Below are positions 18,364 to 26,462 of a stretch of 64,000 nt of DNA, one piece after another (position 1 is the first letter of the stretch; each line of letters begins with the position of its first letter). The stretch is from Muribaculaceae bacterium Zag1 (GTDB taxonomy: Bacteria > Bacteroidota > Bacteroidia > Bacteroidales > Muribaculaceae), in contig NWBJ01000045.1 of the NCBI GenBank assembly GCA_002633115.1, forward strand, positions 55,389-119,388, read 5' to 3'. Under the pieces are notes generated by a model. That model was not told the DNA's origin. It did no database searches and saw only the letters and a program-made list of their open reading frames with translations. Both the position numbers and the translations under genes were made by a program.

Positions 18364-18395
18364 TTTGTAGATTTAGAGAAAAAGCAGTAATTTTG
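18364..18395 (+). promoter_or_regulatory. Promoter of the TlpA-like gene
   Basis: TTTG (18364-18367), 20-base spacer, TAATTTTG (18388-18395): a full match to the Bacteroidetes consensus. The predicted start of transcription is near 18402, giving a leader of only about 10-17 bases. Confidence 0.85.
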
Positions 18396-18412
18396 TAGCA
18401 CATTAAAAAATA

Positions 18413-18907
18413 ATGATTATGTCTTTGAGAAAATACTTTCTTTTAGCTGTTTGCGCCCTCGTTGCTATCTGCGCAAACGCCCAGCTGCCCTCAGTGCAGC
18501 TCAAGACCCTCGATGGCCAAACCGTCAACGCCTCTGAGCTCTCCAACGACGGCAAGCCGTTTGTGATTTCATTCTTCGCCACCTGGTGCAAGCCCTGCAA
18601 CCGCGAGCTCAAGGCCATCCATGAGCAATACGTCGACTGGCAGGACGAGACCGGCATGAAGCTCTACGCCATCTCGATCGATGAGGCCCAGAACGCCAGC
18701 AAGGTTAAGCCTCTGGTTGACGCCGAGGGCTGGGAATACGACGTGCTGCTCGACAGCAATAGCGAACTCACCCGCACCCTGGGCATCCAGTCAATCCCCC
18801 ACGTGCTCATCATCGACGGCAAAGGGCAGATCGTTGACAGCCGCTCAGGCTACACCGACGGCTCAGAAGAGCACATCATCGAGAAAATCCGCGAACTGAT
18901 TAATTAA
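18413..18907 (+). CDS. TlpA-like thioredoxin-fold protein, exported
   Basis: A 164-residue protein with a signal peptide (about residues 1-24, ending ANAQ) and one thioredoxin domain. The active site is ATWCKPCN (CxxC intact), and the cis-Pro loop is SIPHVL. It should be a periplasmic thiol reductase or oxidoreductase. A second in-frame ATG at 18419 is equally good as start. It is followed, with 72 bases between, by a DUF6029 barrel protein and then an Omp28 lipoprotein, a trio that also occurs in other Bacteroidales. Confidence 0.9.
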   Translation: MIMSLRKYFLLAVCALVAICANAQLPSVQLKTLDGQTVNASELSNDGKPFVISFFATWCKPCNRELKAIHEQYVDWQDETGMKLYAISIDEAQNASKVKPLVDAEGWEYDVLLDSNSELTRTLGIQSIPHVLIIDGKGQIVDSRSGYTDGSEEHIIEKIRELIN

Positions 18908-18979
18908 TCCATTCCTAACAAGCCACCAGGATAGCGGCCACCCACGCGGGGCCATTCCGTGGCCCCACCAATCCCACCA

Positions 18980-20632
18980 ATGAAAAAACTGCTTGCTATC
19001 GCCCTCGCCTCTTCTCTTGCCGCCTCGGCCTCGGCTTTCACTGTTGGCAAAGACGGCGTCACTGTCCACGGCAGCCTGCAGAGCGACATCCTTTTCCCCG
19101 AAGAGGACGTCGCCATCGGCACCGAGAAATACAGCGACAAAGTGCTCACCAACACCTACGCCAATCTGGGCCTCTTCAGCAAATATGTTGACGCCGGCGT
19201 GCGTGTCGAATACCTCGAGCATCCTCTGCCCGGCTTCGAGCCTGACTTCAAGGGTTGGGGCGTGCCCAACTTCTTCGCCAAATTCAAATACAAAGGCTTG
19301 GAGGTCACCGGTGGCGACTTCTACGAGCAGTTTGGCAACGGTTTCATTCTGCGCACCTACGAGGAGCGTTCGCTCGGCATCGACAACAGCATCCGAGGCG
19401 GCCGCGTCAAGTTTGACGGCCTCAAGGGTTTCCGCTTCACCGTGTTGGGCGGTTGGCAGAGAGTTTTCTGGGATTGGGATACTCACAAGACGGTATGGGG
19501 CGCCAATCTGGAATGGGACGCTCACGAGTACAGTCAATGGATGCGCGACAACAAGATAGTCTGGACCTTCGGGGCCAGCTATGTCCTTAAGCACGAAAAG
19601 GATGAGGACATCCTGGTGTCGGGAGCCAACTACAAGCTCAACCTGCCCCAGAATGTTAGCGCATTTGATGTCCGCACCCATTTCTATACCCAGGGCCTCG
19701 ACCTGCAGGTTGAGTATGCCTGGAAGGGCCAGGACCCGTCGTTCGACAACGGATACACCTACGGCTACGGCTCGGCCATAATGCTGTCGGGTTCATATTC
19801 CAAGCCGGGTTGGAGCGTGTTCCTCCAGGCTAAGCGTTCCGACAATATGTCGTTCCGCTCACGCCGCACCCAGAGCCTGTCGGCAGCCTTTATCAACTCG
19901 CTGCCGCCGTTTGCCTACCAGCACACCTACGCTCTGGCGGCCATGTATCCCTACGCCACTCAGATGGCTCCCGGCGAATATGCTCTGCAAGGCGCATTTG
20001 CCTATACCTTCAAGCGCGGCACAGCGCTGGGCGGCAAGTATGGCACCAAGTTCAAACTCAATGCCAGCTACATCTGCGGAATCGACCGCGACCTGGCCTA
20101 TAATAATTATGGTGGGCAAATGGGTACCGACTGGTACATCCCCGGCACTGAGTCGTTTGGCGAAACATACTACACCGACGTGAACCTGCAGATGGAGAAG
20201 CGTCTCACCAAGAGCTTCAACCTCACCGCGATGTATATGTTCCAGAAATATAACAAGACGGTGATTGAGGGCCATGGCGGCATGATCAACAGCAACATCT
20301 TTGTGGCTGAGGGCAAGTACAAGTTTGACAAGAAGTACACCCTGCGCATGGAGCTCCAATACCTGCAGACCCCCGACGACGAGCGCGACTGGTGCTACGG
20401 GCTCGCCGAATTGTCAGTGGCTCCCTATCTGATGTTCACAGTGTCAGACCAGTGGAACCATGGCACATCGATGACCCACTACTACATGGGGGCCGTCACT
20501 GGCACCTACAAGGGCGCTCGCCTGATGGTTAGCTACGGACGCACTCGCGCCGGCTACAACTGCTCTGGCGGTGTTTGTCGCTACGTCCCCGCTACTCGCG
20601 GCTTCCAAATCGCCCTAACTTATAATTTCTAA
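18980..20632 (+). CDS. DUF6029-like outer-membrane beta-barrel protein
   Basis: A 550-residue exported protein with a signal peptide (MKKLLAIALASSLAASASA) and a long series of amphipathic strands rich in Tyr, Gly and Phe, ending in an aromatic strand (GFQIALTYNF) typical of outer-membrane barrels. The overall pattern matches DUF6029 proteins, of unknown function. The ATG at 18980 is chosen since it begins the signal peptide; an in-frame start at 18959 adds seven residues. Context with a TlpA-like thioredoxin and an Omp28 lipoprotein suggests a shared role in surface protein or redox biology (inference). Confidence 0.85.
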   Translation: MKKLLAIALASSLAASASAFTVGKDGVTVHGSLQSDILFPEEDVAIGTEKYSDKVLTNTYANLGLFSKYVDAGVRVEYLEHPLPGFEPDFKGWGVPNFFAKFKYKGLEVTGGDFYEQFGNGFILRTYEERSLGIDNSIRGGRVKFDGLKGFRFTVLGGWQRVFWDWDTHKTVWGANLEWDAHEYSQWMRDNKIVWTFGASYVLKHEKDEDILVSGANYKLNLPQNVSAFDVRTHFYTQGLDLQVEYAWKGQDPSFDNGYTYGYGSAIMLSGSYSKPGWSVFLQAKRSDNMSFRSRRTQSLSAAFINSLPPFAYQHTYALAAMYPYATQMAPGEYALQGAFAYTFKRGTALGGKYGTKFKLNASYICGIDRDLAYNNYGGQMGTDWYIPGTESFGETYYTDVNLQMEKRLTKSFNLTAMYMFQKYNKTVIEGHGGMINSNIFVAEGKYKFDKKYTLRMELQYLQTPDDERDWCYGLAELSVAPYLMFTVSDQWNHGTSMTHYYMGAVTGTYKGARLMVSYGRTRAGYNCSGGVCRYVPATRGFQIALTYNF

Positions 20633-20668
20633 AAAGATTAATCGGATACTTTCCGATGATATCTCTAA

Positions 20669-20782
20669 AAAACCACGGATTACACGGATTGCCATCCGGC
20701 TCCGTAAATCCAACCAAATGACATTAACTGAGCCATAGCAAAAATCCGTGTAATCCGTGTAATCCGTGTAATCCGTGGTTTT
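20669..20782. repeat. Inverted repeat of ACGGATTAC-type units
   Basis: Arms 20669-20690 and 20761-20782 pair perfectly over 22 bases; each arm repeats CACGGATTA-type units, and the right side carries one or two extra copies (from about 20742). A third partial copy (AAACCGTGGTTTTAAAA) follows to 20806. Loop about 50-70 bases. Same design as the other tandem-unit hairpins, with a different unit. Confidence 0.85.
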
Positions 20783-20816
20783 AAAAAATAGAAACCGTGG
20801 TTTTAAAAGAAAAGAT

Positions 20817-21620
20817 ATGAAATATACACATAAAATAATATCCCTGTGGGCCTTGGGTGCGGTGGCATCCCTGGCCGCTTGCGATTCGGTGGATGACAAC
20901 GACCGCTTCATCGAGCTCCCCGCTGTCGAATCCTCCCGTGTCGTGCTCCTCGAGGAGTTTACTGGCCAGATGTGCATCAACTGTCCTAATGCACACGAGA
21001 CCATCGAAGCTCTCCAAGCTCAATATCCTGACAATTTCATTGCTGTCAGCATCCATAGCGACAACCAAGGCACCGGATCTCCAATGGAGCCATCGGGTCT
21101 TCTCAACGAAGACGGCGCATCATATTGCTCTCAATTCAATGTCTACACTCTGCCTTGCGGACAAGTTAACCGCGTATCCGGTCTGTTGGATATGGATCAA
21201 TGGGCCGCTTACGTCTACAATCAGACTAAGGAAGCTGCTTCCCTCGACCTCGCTGTCTCGGCTTCGCTCAATGATGACCTGACCGAGATATCAATCGTTA
21301 CCGACATCGACGCCTACGATAATATCAGCGGCTATCTCCAGCTCTGGGTACTCGAGGACGGCATTGTAGCTCGCCAATTCCTGCCCGATGGCTCTCAAAA
21401 CCGCTCGTATGTGCACAACAATGTGTTCCGTGGTGCTGTCAACGGCATCAATGGCGAATCTGTCTCCCTCACCACTCGCGAGGAATACTCATTCTCCAAT
21501 ACAATGGCTGTCAAGGATTTCTGGGACACGGCCAATCTCTCAGTCGTAGCCTTCGTCTACAACTCCACCGGCGTCCTCCAAGCCGCCAAAACCACAGTCA
21601 TTGTACCTACTACCGAATAA
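20817..21620 (+). CDS. Omp28-related lipoprotein
   Basis: A 267-residue protein with a lipoprotein signal peptide (lipobox LAAC, Cys at residue 22) and an Omp28 domain. A thioredoxin-like CxxC is present in EEFTGQMCINCPNAHE, which is typical of Omp28 proteins. The C-terminal half is a beta-sandwich. The ATG at 20817 is chosen; the frame is open 14 codons further upstream only through repeat sequence. Expected at the outer membrane. Possible redox partner of the TlpA-like protein encoded upstream (inference). Confidence 0.88.
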   Translation: MKYTHKIISLWALGAVASLAACDSVDDNDRFIELPAVESSRVVLLEEFTGQMCINCPNAHETIEALQAQYPDNFIAVSIHSDNQGTGSPMEPSGLLNEDGASYCSQFNVYTLPCGQVNRVSGLLDMDQWAAYVYNQTKEAASLDLAVSASLNDDLTEISIVTDIDAYDNISGYLQLWVLEDGIVARQFLPDGSQNRSYVHNNVFRGAVNGINGESVSLTTREEYSFSNTMAVKDFWDTANLSVVAFVYNSTGVLQAAKTTVIVPTTE

Positions 21621-21640
21621 ACGCTACCAGAAATAACCCA

Positions 21641-21750
21641 GCCGGATGGTAAGTGCGTAGCACGATTCTTGTCTGTTAACCCCACATAGAGTGCGTAGCA
21701 CGTAATGTGGGGTCAGGCAATACCCGGATGGCGAGTGCGTAGCACGACTC
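21641..21750. repeat. GTGCGTAGCACG palindromic repeat element
   Basis: Three copies of AGTGCGTAGCACG in 110 bases, with TTGTCTGTTAACCCCACAT and ATGTGGGG between them, so that CCCCACAT/ATGTGGGG form a stem around one copy. The same element occurs at 25700-25928 and 35173-35275. Confidence 0.85.
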
Positions 21751-21780
21751 TAAAATACTAACAACTAAATATAACCGCTT

Positions 21781-22533
21781 ATGAAGAAAATCTTTACTTT
21801 GATCACTGTCGCTGCAGCCACTCTGTCGATGGCCGCAAGCGACTTCCAGCTCTACTTCAAGGATGCTCCCGTTGTAGACGGCGCAACCTATCAGGCTGGC
21901 TATGAAGTTTCTGACAAGTGGGTTGATCCTAACGACCCCGATTGGATTGAGATCACTTGGATTCAGGATTCCTATCTTTATCTCCACGGCACCCCCGGAA
22001 TTTCTGTAACTGCTACCGTCACTACTGATGCTCCTATTTCATGGTGCGGCCTGGCCCAGACTTGCGCCGACATGACCGCAGGCCAGACTCTAACTCGCAC
22101 TGCCAACCTCACCAAGGATGGCCAAACCATGCAGCTCGACAACACTGACAGCAATCTTGACTCGTCATGGAATATCATCGATGGCAAAGACAAGCCTGAA
22201 TTCGGAACTGTCAATCTGACTGTTACCGCTCAGGAGACTGGCGACGATTCATCCAAGGTTACCGTCTATCTGCAGCTACTCAACGTGCCTGACGATGAAT
22301 TGTCTGGCATCAGCAGCGTTGCTCTCGATGGCCAATTTGTTAAGGCTGTGGCTGGCAACACCATCAGCTACAACGTAGCTGGCACCAAGACCCTCGCCCT
22401 CTACTCGATCACTGGCCGCATCGTTGGCCGCTACCAGATCTCCGGCGCCGGCACCCTCAACCTCTCGTCCCTCCCCTCTGGAATCTACATCTACACCGAC
22501 GGCCAGCACAAAGGCAAAATGATCATCCGCTAA
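21781..22533 (+). CDS. Secreted protein with T9SS C-terminal sorting domain
   Basis: A 250-residue protein with a signal peptide (MKKIFTLITVAAATLSMAAS) and a C-terminal type A sorting domain of about 75 residues: ALYSITGRIVGRYQ, LNLSSLPSGIYIYTDGQHKGKMIIR. This domain is cut off during passage through the type IX secretion system. The central 150 residues form an unrecognised beta-rich domain with two Cys (SWCGLAQTCADM). Expected on the cell surface or released. Follows the Omp28 gene after a palindromic repeat. Confidence 0.85.
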   Translation: MKKIFTLITVAAATLSMAASDFQLYFKDAPVVDGATYQAGYEVSDKWVDPNDPDWIEITWIQDSYLYLHGTPGISVTATVTTDAPISWCGLAQTCADMTAGQTLTRTANLTKDGQTMQLDNTDSNLDSSWNIIDGKDKPEFGTVNLTVTAQETGDDSSKVTVYLQLLNVPDDELSGISSVALDGQFVKAVAGNTISYNVAGTKTLALYSITGRIVGRYQISGAGTLNLSSLPSGIYIYTDGQHKGKMIIR

Positions 22534-22590
22534 TTCCACCAGGTGAAATTGTTGCGCCTCTCCGAGGCGCTTTGGTGGAAACGTCCCATA

Positions 22591-22629
22591 CCCCAGGTTG
22601 CTTCGGGCTTCGCCCTCTGCAACCTGGGG
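22591..22629. repeat. Hairpin
   Basis: CCCCAGGTTGC (22591-22601) pairs with GCAACCTGGGG (22619-22629), 11 bases. Immediately upstream of the 33-base tandem repeat. No T run. Confidence 0.7.
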
Positions 22630-22639
22630 CTAATTTTCC

Positions 22640-22789
22640 ACATTTTGCGGTAGCGTGCAAATCCTACTCCAAACATTTCGCGGTAGCGTGCAAATCCTAC
22701 TCCAAACATTTCGCGGTAGCGTGCAGATTATGGTTCAAACATTTCGCGGTAGCGTGCAAATTCAGCTTAAAACATTTTGTGGTATGGAG
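22640..22789. repeat. 33-base tandem repeat, about 4.5 copies
   Basis: Units begin at 22640, 22673, 22706, 22739 and 22772 (partial). The first 20 bases (ACATTTCGCGGTAGCGTGCA) are nearly constant; the last 13 vary between units 2, 3 and 4. The period is a multiple of three, so an open frame runs through it as an 11-residue repeat (HFAVACKSYSK) into the DUF4143 fragment; this frame is probably fortuitous. Confidence 0.92.
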
Positions 22790-22793
22790 TAAG

Positions 22794-23210
22794 ATGTATC
22801 TTGCCGATACTGGTCTGTTCGTGACCTTGGCTTTTTACGACAAGGACAGTTCTGAGAATACTATCTATCACAAACTTTTGTCTGACAAGCTTAAGGTAAA
22901 CTTGGGCTATGTATACGAGAATGTCGTGGCTCAGCTGTTCCGAAGCGCTGGTCACCGACTATTTTATTACACTTTCCCCACCCCAAATGGTAAAAGCTAC
23001 TATGAAATAGATTTCTTGCTCTCCCAAAGCGGTAAGGTCAGCCCCGTAGAAGTAAAATCATCTGGCTACACCACTCATACCTCTATGGATGCTTTCTGCC
23101 AGAAATTCTCTGAGCGCATTCTCAATCGCTATCTCCTCTATCCCAAAGATTTGAAGAAAGATGGCCAAATGCTCTGCCTCCCTATCTATATGGCCGGGCT
23201 GTTGAAATGA
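22794..23210 (+). pseudogene. C-terminal remnant of a DUF4143 AAA ATPase
   Basis: About 138 residues starting KMYLADTGL, the typical opening of the DUF4143 region, then YEIDFLLSQSGKVSPVEVKSS (PD-(D/E)XK-like pattern D..EVK) and the usual C-terminal region (NRYLLYPKDL). The N-terminal AAA ATPase half with the P-loop, about 250 residues, is missing and replaced by the 33-base repeats. Intact members are about 380-430 residues and are often found as toxin- or defence-like ATPases of unknown role. A decayed or truncated gene. Confidence 0.8.
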
Positions 23211-23241
23211 AAAAAGCCGCGCCCAGGTTGAGGGACGCGGC
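23210..23241 (-). terminator. Intrinsic terminator of the 681-residue repeat protein gene
   Basis: GCCGCG (23216-23221) and CGCGGC (23236-23241), with an inner CCC/GGG pairing; on the reverse strand the stem is followed by six T (23210-23215). It can also slow transcripts from the opposite side. Confidence 0.85.
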
Positions 23242-23266
23242 CTTTGCTTATAATAGGTAAGGGGGG

Positions 23267-25312
23267 TTATTTGACAATCTTAGAAGCCTTGCCGTCGGCG
23301 ATGCGGATGTAAACCTTGCCAGCCTCGGGATTAGCAACGCGGATGCCTTGCAGGTTGTAGTATTGAGCCTCGCCATTGCCGTCAGCCTTGACAGAGCTGA
23401 TGCCCAAGGCTGCCTCGCCCCATTCTACAAAGTATACGCCTTCAAATGAGTCGCCATCTTCATTTACAAAGTAAGAATATAACATCAAATAGCTTGCATA
23501 GTACTTAGAGTAGCTCTCGCCATAATCATAGCAGTAGCCATAGCCTGAGCTGATGTAAGGCTGCAAGCAATACCAATCATAGAGACCGGTGTAGAGGCTA
23601 GCATATCCAGAGGTTGTGGCATCTCCCTCAACGCCGTCAATGATAGCCGCTACGCTAGTGACAGAAGGATAAGAAGCAGTTGCATCATAGCAAACTTTCA
23701 GGTCATAGCCTTCAACACCAGCAAATCCGCGTACAATTACAAAGTCCTCATAGCAATCTACGGTAGCAGTGCATTCGGGAATATAGTTAAGAAGGCTTTC
23801 CCAGCCTGATACATCGTTATTCTTAACGCGACCTGTAGCTGACCAAACGAGCACGGGCTCGGGCTGTACGGGTTCCTCGCCGGGCTCCTCAATGGCTATG
23901 GGTTGGAATTGCACAGTGTCTTTGTAGATTGATACGAAACCAGTCACATTGTATGTGCCAGCCTCGACAGAAGCCACGCTGAAGCGGTTGTAGAAATTGA
24001 TGGTGTCTTCGCCAGCCAGGCCGGTGAATGAGCCAGACTCGGGAGTAGCATCCTCAAATACGATGCCCTCGAGGCAGAGGTAAGCGCAGAGGTTGTTGGC
24101 TGCAACATTCATAGCCACGTCGGCAGTCTCAACGTGGGTTGGGTCGGGCACAGTAGCTGTTCCGCTAACTTCGATATCGGTGGTGGGCACGAGCTCGGGC
24201 AGGTTGTTGTAGATGCTCATTTCGCCTTGCCAGCCAGCAGCGATCACGTCGCCAGCCTCGAGGCCGAGACCATACTTGTAGATAAGAGCATAAGTGGTGC
24301 CGTCTGTTACATAGTTGTATGAACCGTTAGCGTAAACAACGGTAAGGTCGATGCCCATTTCGAATTCTGCGCCATCAGCAAAGTCGGTCAGAGCATTCAG
24401 GCTCGATACGCTCTCAACAGGAGCTACATAAGGCCATTCTACCCACCAAGTGCCCCAAGGAGTAGTAGCTTCTTCATCATTGTAATAATAATAAACAGTC
24501 AGTGCTGTATAGCCTTCTGATGTGCCGTTGTCATAAGCATAGGTATAGCCTGAGCCAATATAGACAGCCATGGAATAGACTTCATCAGCACCGGTCAAGC
24601 CAGTGTAGATGTAGGCATACCCCCAAGAATCGGTGCCTTCTGATTTAACTTCACCGTTTTCGTAGCTTATGATATTAGTAACATTGGTATCTTCATCATA
24701 ATAAATCGCAACATCGTAACCTTCTACACCTGCCAATGATTTGATTACGAAATAGCCATCATAGCTATCAACAGTCACTATGCACTCGGGCATTAGATTA
24801 TCAGCCCAACCCCAGTCGGCTGGAGGATTGGTAACAAAGCCTTCGGCAGTGTAGTTGGGACGAGCCACGGGTTCGCCGCCGTAGGTAATCTCCATAGACA
24901 CGATGCGGAACTGATTGCCAGCGCCTGTGGTAAGCTCCATATCATAAGCAGAACCAGTCCAAGTAAGAGTAGCATCCTCAATGGTATAGTCTCCAGCAGT
25001 GACTTCGGTGGTCTCAGATGCTACATAGCTTGAGCTTACGCAATTGAAGACGATTTGGGTGAGTTCTTGTGTGCAAGCAAACGTAATGGTGTTGCCAGCG
25101 TACACACGCAAAGCGCTGCCGCCATCATAATACTTAGGAGCGTTGCTGTTGGTGCCGGCTCCGAGGGTGACAGTGACGGCATCGTCGACCACGATGGTCT
25201 CGACTGCCTCGGCATTTTCATAACCCTGGTCAGCGGCTACCCAGGTCACGGTTTCGGCTGAAGCCCAGCTCATGCCGAGCAATGCAGCGGATAGAAGTAA
25301 TAGTTTTCTCAT
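23267..25312 (-). CDS. Modular secreted repeat protein with T9SS-type C-terminus (paralogue 1, intact)
   Basis: A 681-residue protein: signal peptide (MRKLLLLSAALLGMSWASA); N-terminal domain of about 130 residues (TVTWVAADQGYENAEA...); module A (about 155-300, hallmarks DGYFVIKSLAGVEGYD and YIYTGL); module B (about 300-490, hallmarks LTVVYANGSYNYVTDGT and LGLEAGDVIAAGW, OB-fold-like by pattern); a second module A (about 500-630); and a C-terminal tail YYNLQGIRVANPEAGKVYIR ending KASKIVK, as in T9SS cargo. Two paralogues follow at 26463 and 27351. Expected on the cell surface; ligand or substrate unknown. No catalytic motif was seen. Confidence 0.85.
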   Translation of the reverse strand: MRKLLLLSAALLGMSWASAETVTWVAADQGYENAEAVETIVVDDAVTVTLGAGTNSNAPKYYDGGSALRVYAGNTITFACTQELTQIVFNCVSSSYVASETTEVTAGDYTIEDATLTWTGSAYDMELTTGAGNQFRIVSMEITYGGEPVARPNYTAEGFVTNPPADWGWADNLMPECIVTVDSYDGYFVIKSLAGVEGYDVAIYYDEDTNVTNIISYENGEVKSEGTDSWGYAYIYTGLTGADEVYSMAVYIGSGYTYAYDNGTSEGYTALTVYYYYNDEEATTPWGTWWVEWPYVAPVESVSSLNALTDFADGAEFEMGIDLTVVYANGSYNYVTDGTTYALIYKYGLGLEAGDVIAAGWQGEMSIYNNLPELVPTTDIEVSGTATVPDPTHVETADVAMNVAANNLCAYLCLEGIVFEDATPESGSFTGLAGEDTINFYNRFSVASVEAGTYNVTGFVSIYKDTVQFQPIAIEEPGEEPVQPEPVLVWSATGRVKNNDVSGWESLLNYIPECTATVDCYEDFVIVRGFAGVEGYDLKVCYDATASYPSVTSVAAIIDGVEGDATTSGYASLYTGLYDWYCLQPYISSGYGYCYDYGESYSKYYASYLMLYSYFVNEDGDSFEGVYFVEWGEAALGISSVKADGNGEAQYYNLQGIRVANPEAGKVYIRIADGKASKIVK

Positions 25313-25374
25313 GTAGTTGACTGTATTTAGTTAGAAATTAGTTGCTCTTAATTATACGATCACAATTGACACGG

Positions 25375-25382
25375 CAAATATA
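25375..25382 (-). promoter_or_regulatory. -7 element upstream of paralogue 1
   Basis: On the reverse strand TATATTTG (CAAATATA at 25375-25382), the same octamer as the -7 of paralogue 3 (27259-27266). A -33 TTG-like element lies about 24 bases away (CAAT 25407-25410), longer than usual. Confidence 0.5.
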
Positions 25383-25456
25383 ATTAATATTTTTGGATTT
25401 TCGTAACAATTTTTCGTGAATTTTTAATTTTTATCTGCAAAATCCTTACAATTGAC

Positions 25457-25483
25457 TACCATTATCCAAAATGGATAATGGTA
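25457..25483. repeat. Short perfect hairpin
   Basis: TACCATTATCCA (25457-25468) and TGGATAATGGTA (25472-25483) pair perfectly with a three-base loop. The remaining sequence from 25484 to 25699 is AT-rich, with nothing recognised. Confidence 0.75.
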
Positions 25484-25699
25484 AGGCATCACAAATGTTA
25501 GCGTTGGATTTTACAATTTACACGGATTCTATCTCCCTTACCCCAGAGTGAGAAAAGTTTTGTTTGGAACATTGGTCGTAATATGGCCATACCCAATCAA
25601 CATACTAAACATCTTTATGGAGAATTGTTACGCCTAAGTGAACTGTCAATTTGAAATTAAGTTTTGACTCAAGAATTTTCCATCAATGAAGGTAATTTC

Positions 25700-25928
25700 A
25701 GTGCGTAGCACGGATCTTGTCTGTTAACCCCACATGGAGTGCGTAGCACGGAATGTGGGGTAGACCGATACTCTCTTCTCTTAAGAAGAGTGCGTAGCAC
25801 GGCCCGGAAGCGACGTATAAGCTGAATAAGGGCCGTGCTACGCACTCGCCATCCGGATACACCGATACCCCACATTCCGTGCTACGCACTCCATGTGGGG
25901 TTAACAGACAAGATCCGTGCTACGCACT
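25700..25928. mobile_element. MITE-like element with 63-base perfect inverted ends
   Basis: Bases 25700-25762 and 25866-25928 are perfect reverse complements. Each arm has two GTGCGTAGCACG copies and CCCCACAT/ATGTGGGG, and the interior has a further inverted pair (near 25789-25804 and 25831-25847). There is no coding capacity. The same arm sequence occurs singly at 21641 and 35173. It looks like a non-autonomous palindromic element (REP/MITE type); no target-site duplication could be identified with certainty. Confidence 0.7.
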
Positions 25929-25993
25929 GAAAAATGCATTTTTGTTAAAATTCAAAATGACACCCTACTTGAGTAATGGGTCATTTTAAATTT

Positions 25994-26218
25994 AAGCTTC
26001 CTTCTCAGATGTGCCCGGATGGCTACCCCGTAGGGGTTGTTTCATCTAGCTATGGGCGCATACCCCTCCCCCTCCTACCCCGTAGGGGTTGTTTCACTAA
26101 CTTTCTGAGCACTAGAATGAAACAACCCCTACGGGGTAGCCATCCAGGTGTTAACCTATATGCTAGATGAGACAACCCCTACGGGGTAGCCATCCGGGTA
26201 CATCTGAGAAGGAAGCTT
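25994..26218. mobile_element. MITE-like element with 56-base inverted ends
   Basis: Ends 25994-26049 and 26163-26218 are reverse complements with two mismatches, beginning AAGCTTCCTTCTCAGATG. The arms include TACCCCGTAGGGGTTGT, which recurs in the interior as another inverted pair (26077-26097 and 26117-26137). No open reading frame of note. Unrelated in sequence to the element just upstream, but similar in design. Confidence 0.7.
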
Positions 26219-26264
26219 AACTAAATCGCCCCTTTACTTATTGATTTACTTAAGATATAGTTTG

Positions 26265-26290
26265 CGACCGAGATTAGATAATCTCGGTCG
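26265..26290. repeat. Short perfect hairpin before the degenerate paralogue
   Basis: CGACCGAGATTA (26265-26276) pairs with TAATCTCGGTCG (26279-26290). Bases 26291-26462 are AT-rich and contain only a promoter-like ACGTATTTG near 26376, which looks like the paralogue 3 promoter with two bases missing. Confidence 0.7.
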
Positions 26291-26462
26291 TGAATTATTT
26301 ATAGATAATTTTAAGGAGTTGGTATATTTTAATTTAAAATTTTAAGTTAAGGGTGGGATAATGGTAGAAAATTTACGTATTTGTGACCAAACTCCATGAA
26401 GATTTTAACAGATTATAATACGTACCTAAACCTATTATCAAATCAACTAAATTAGATTCGAC

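Noticed and set aside
22640..22789. 33-base repeats as a CRISPR array
   Set aside because: Units follow each other directly, with only a 13-base variable part that is shared between the first two units; there are no spacers of proper length and no cas genes.
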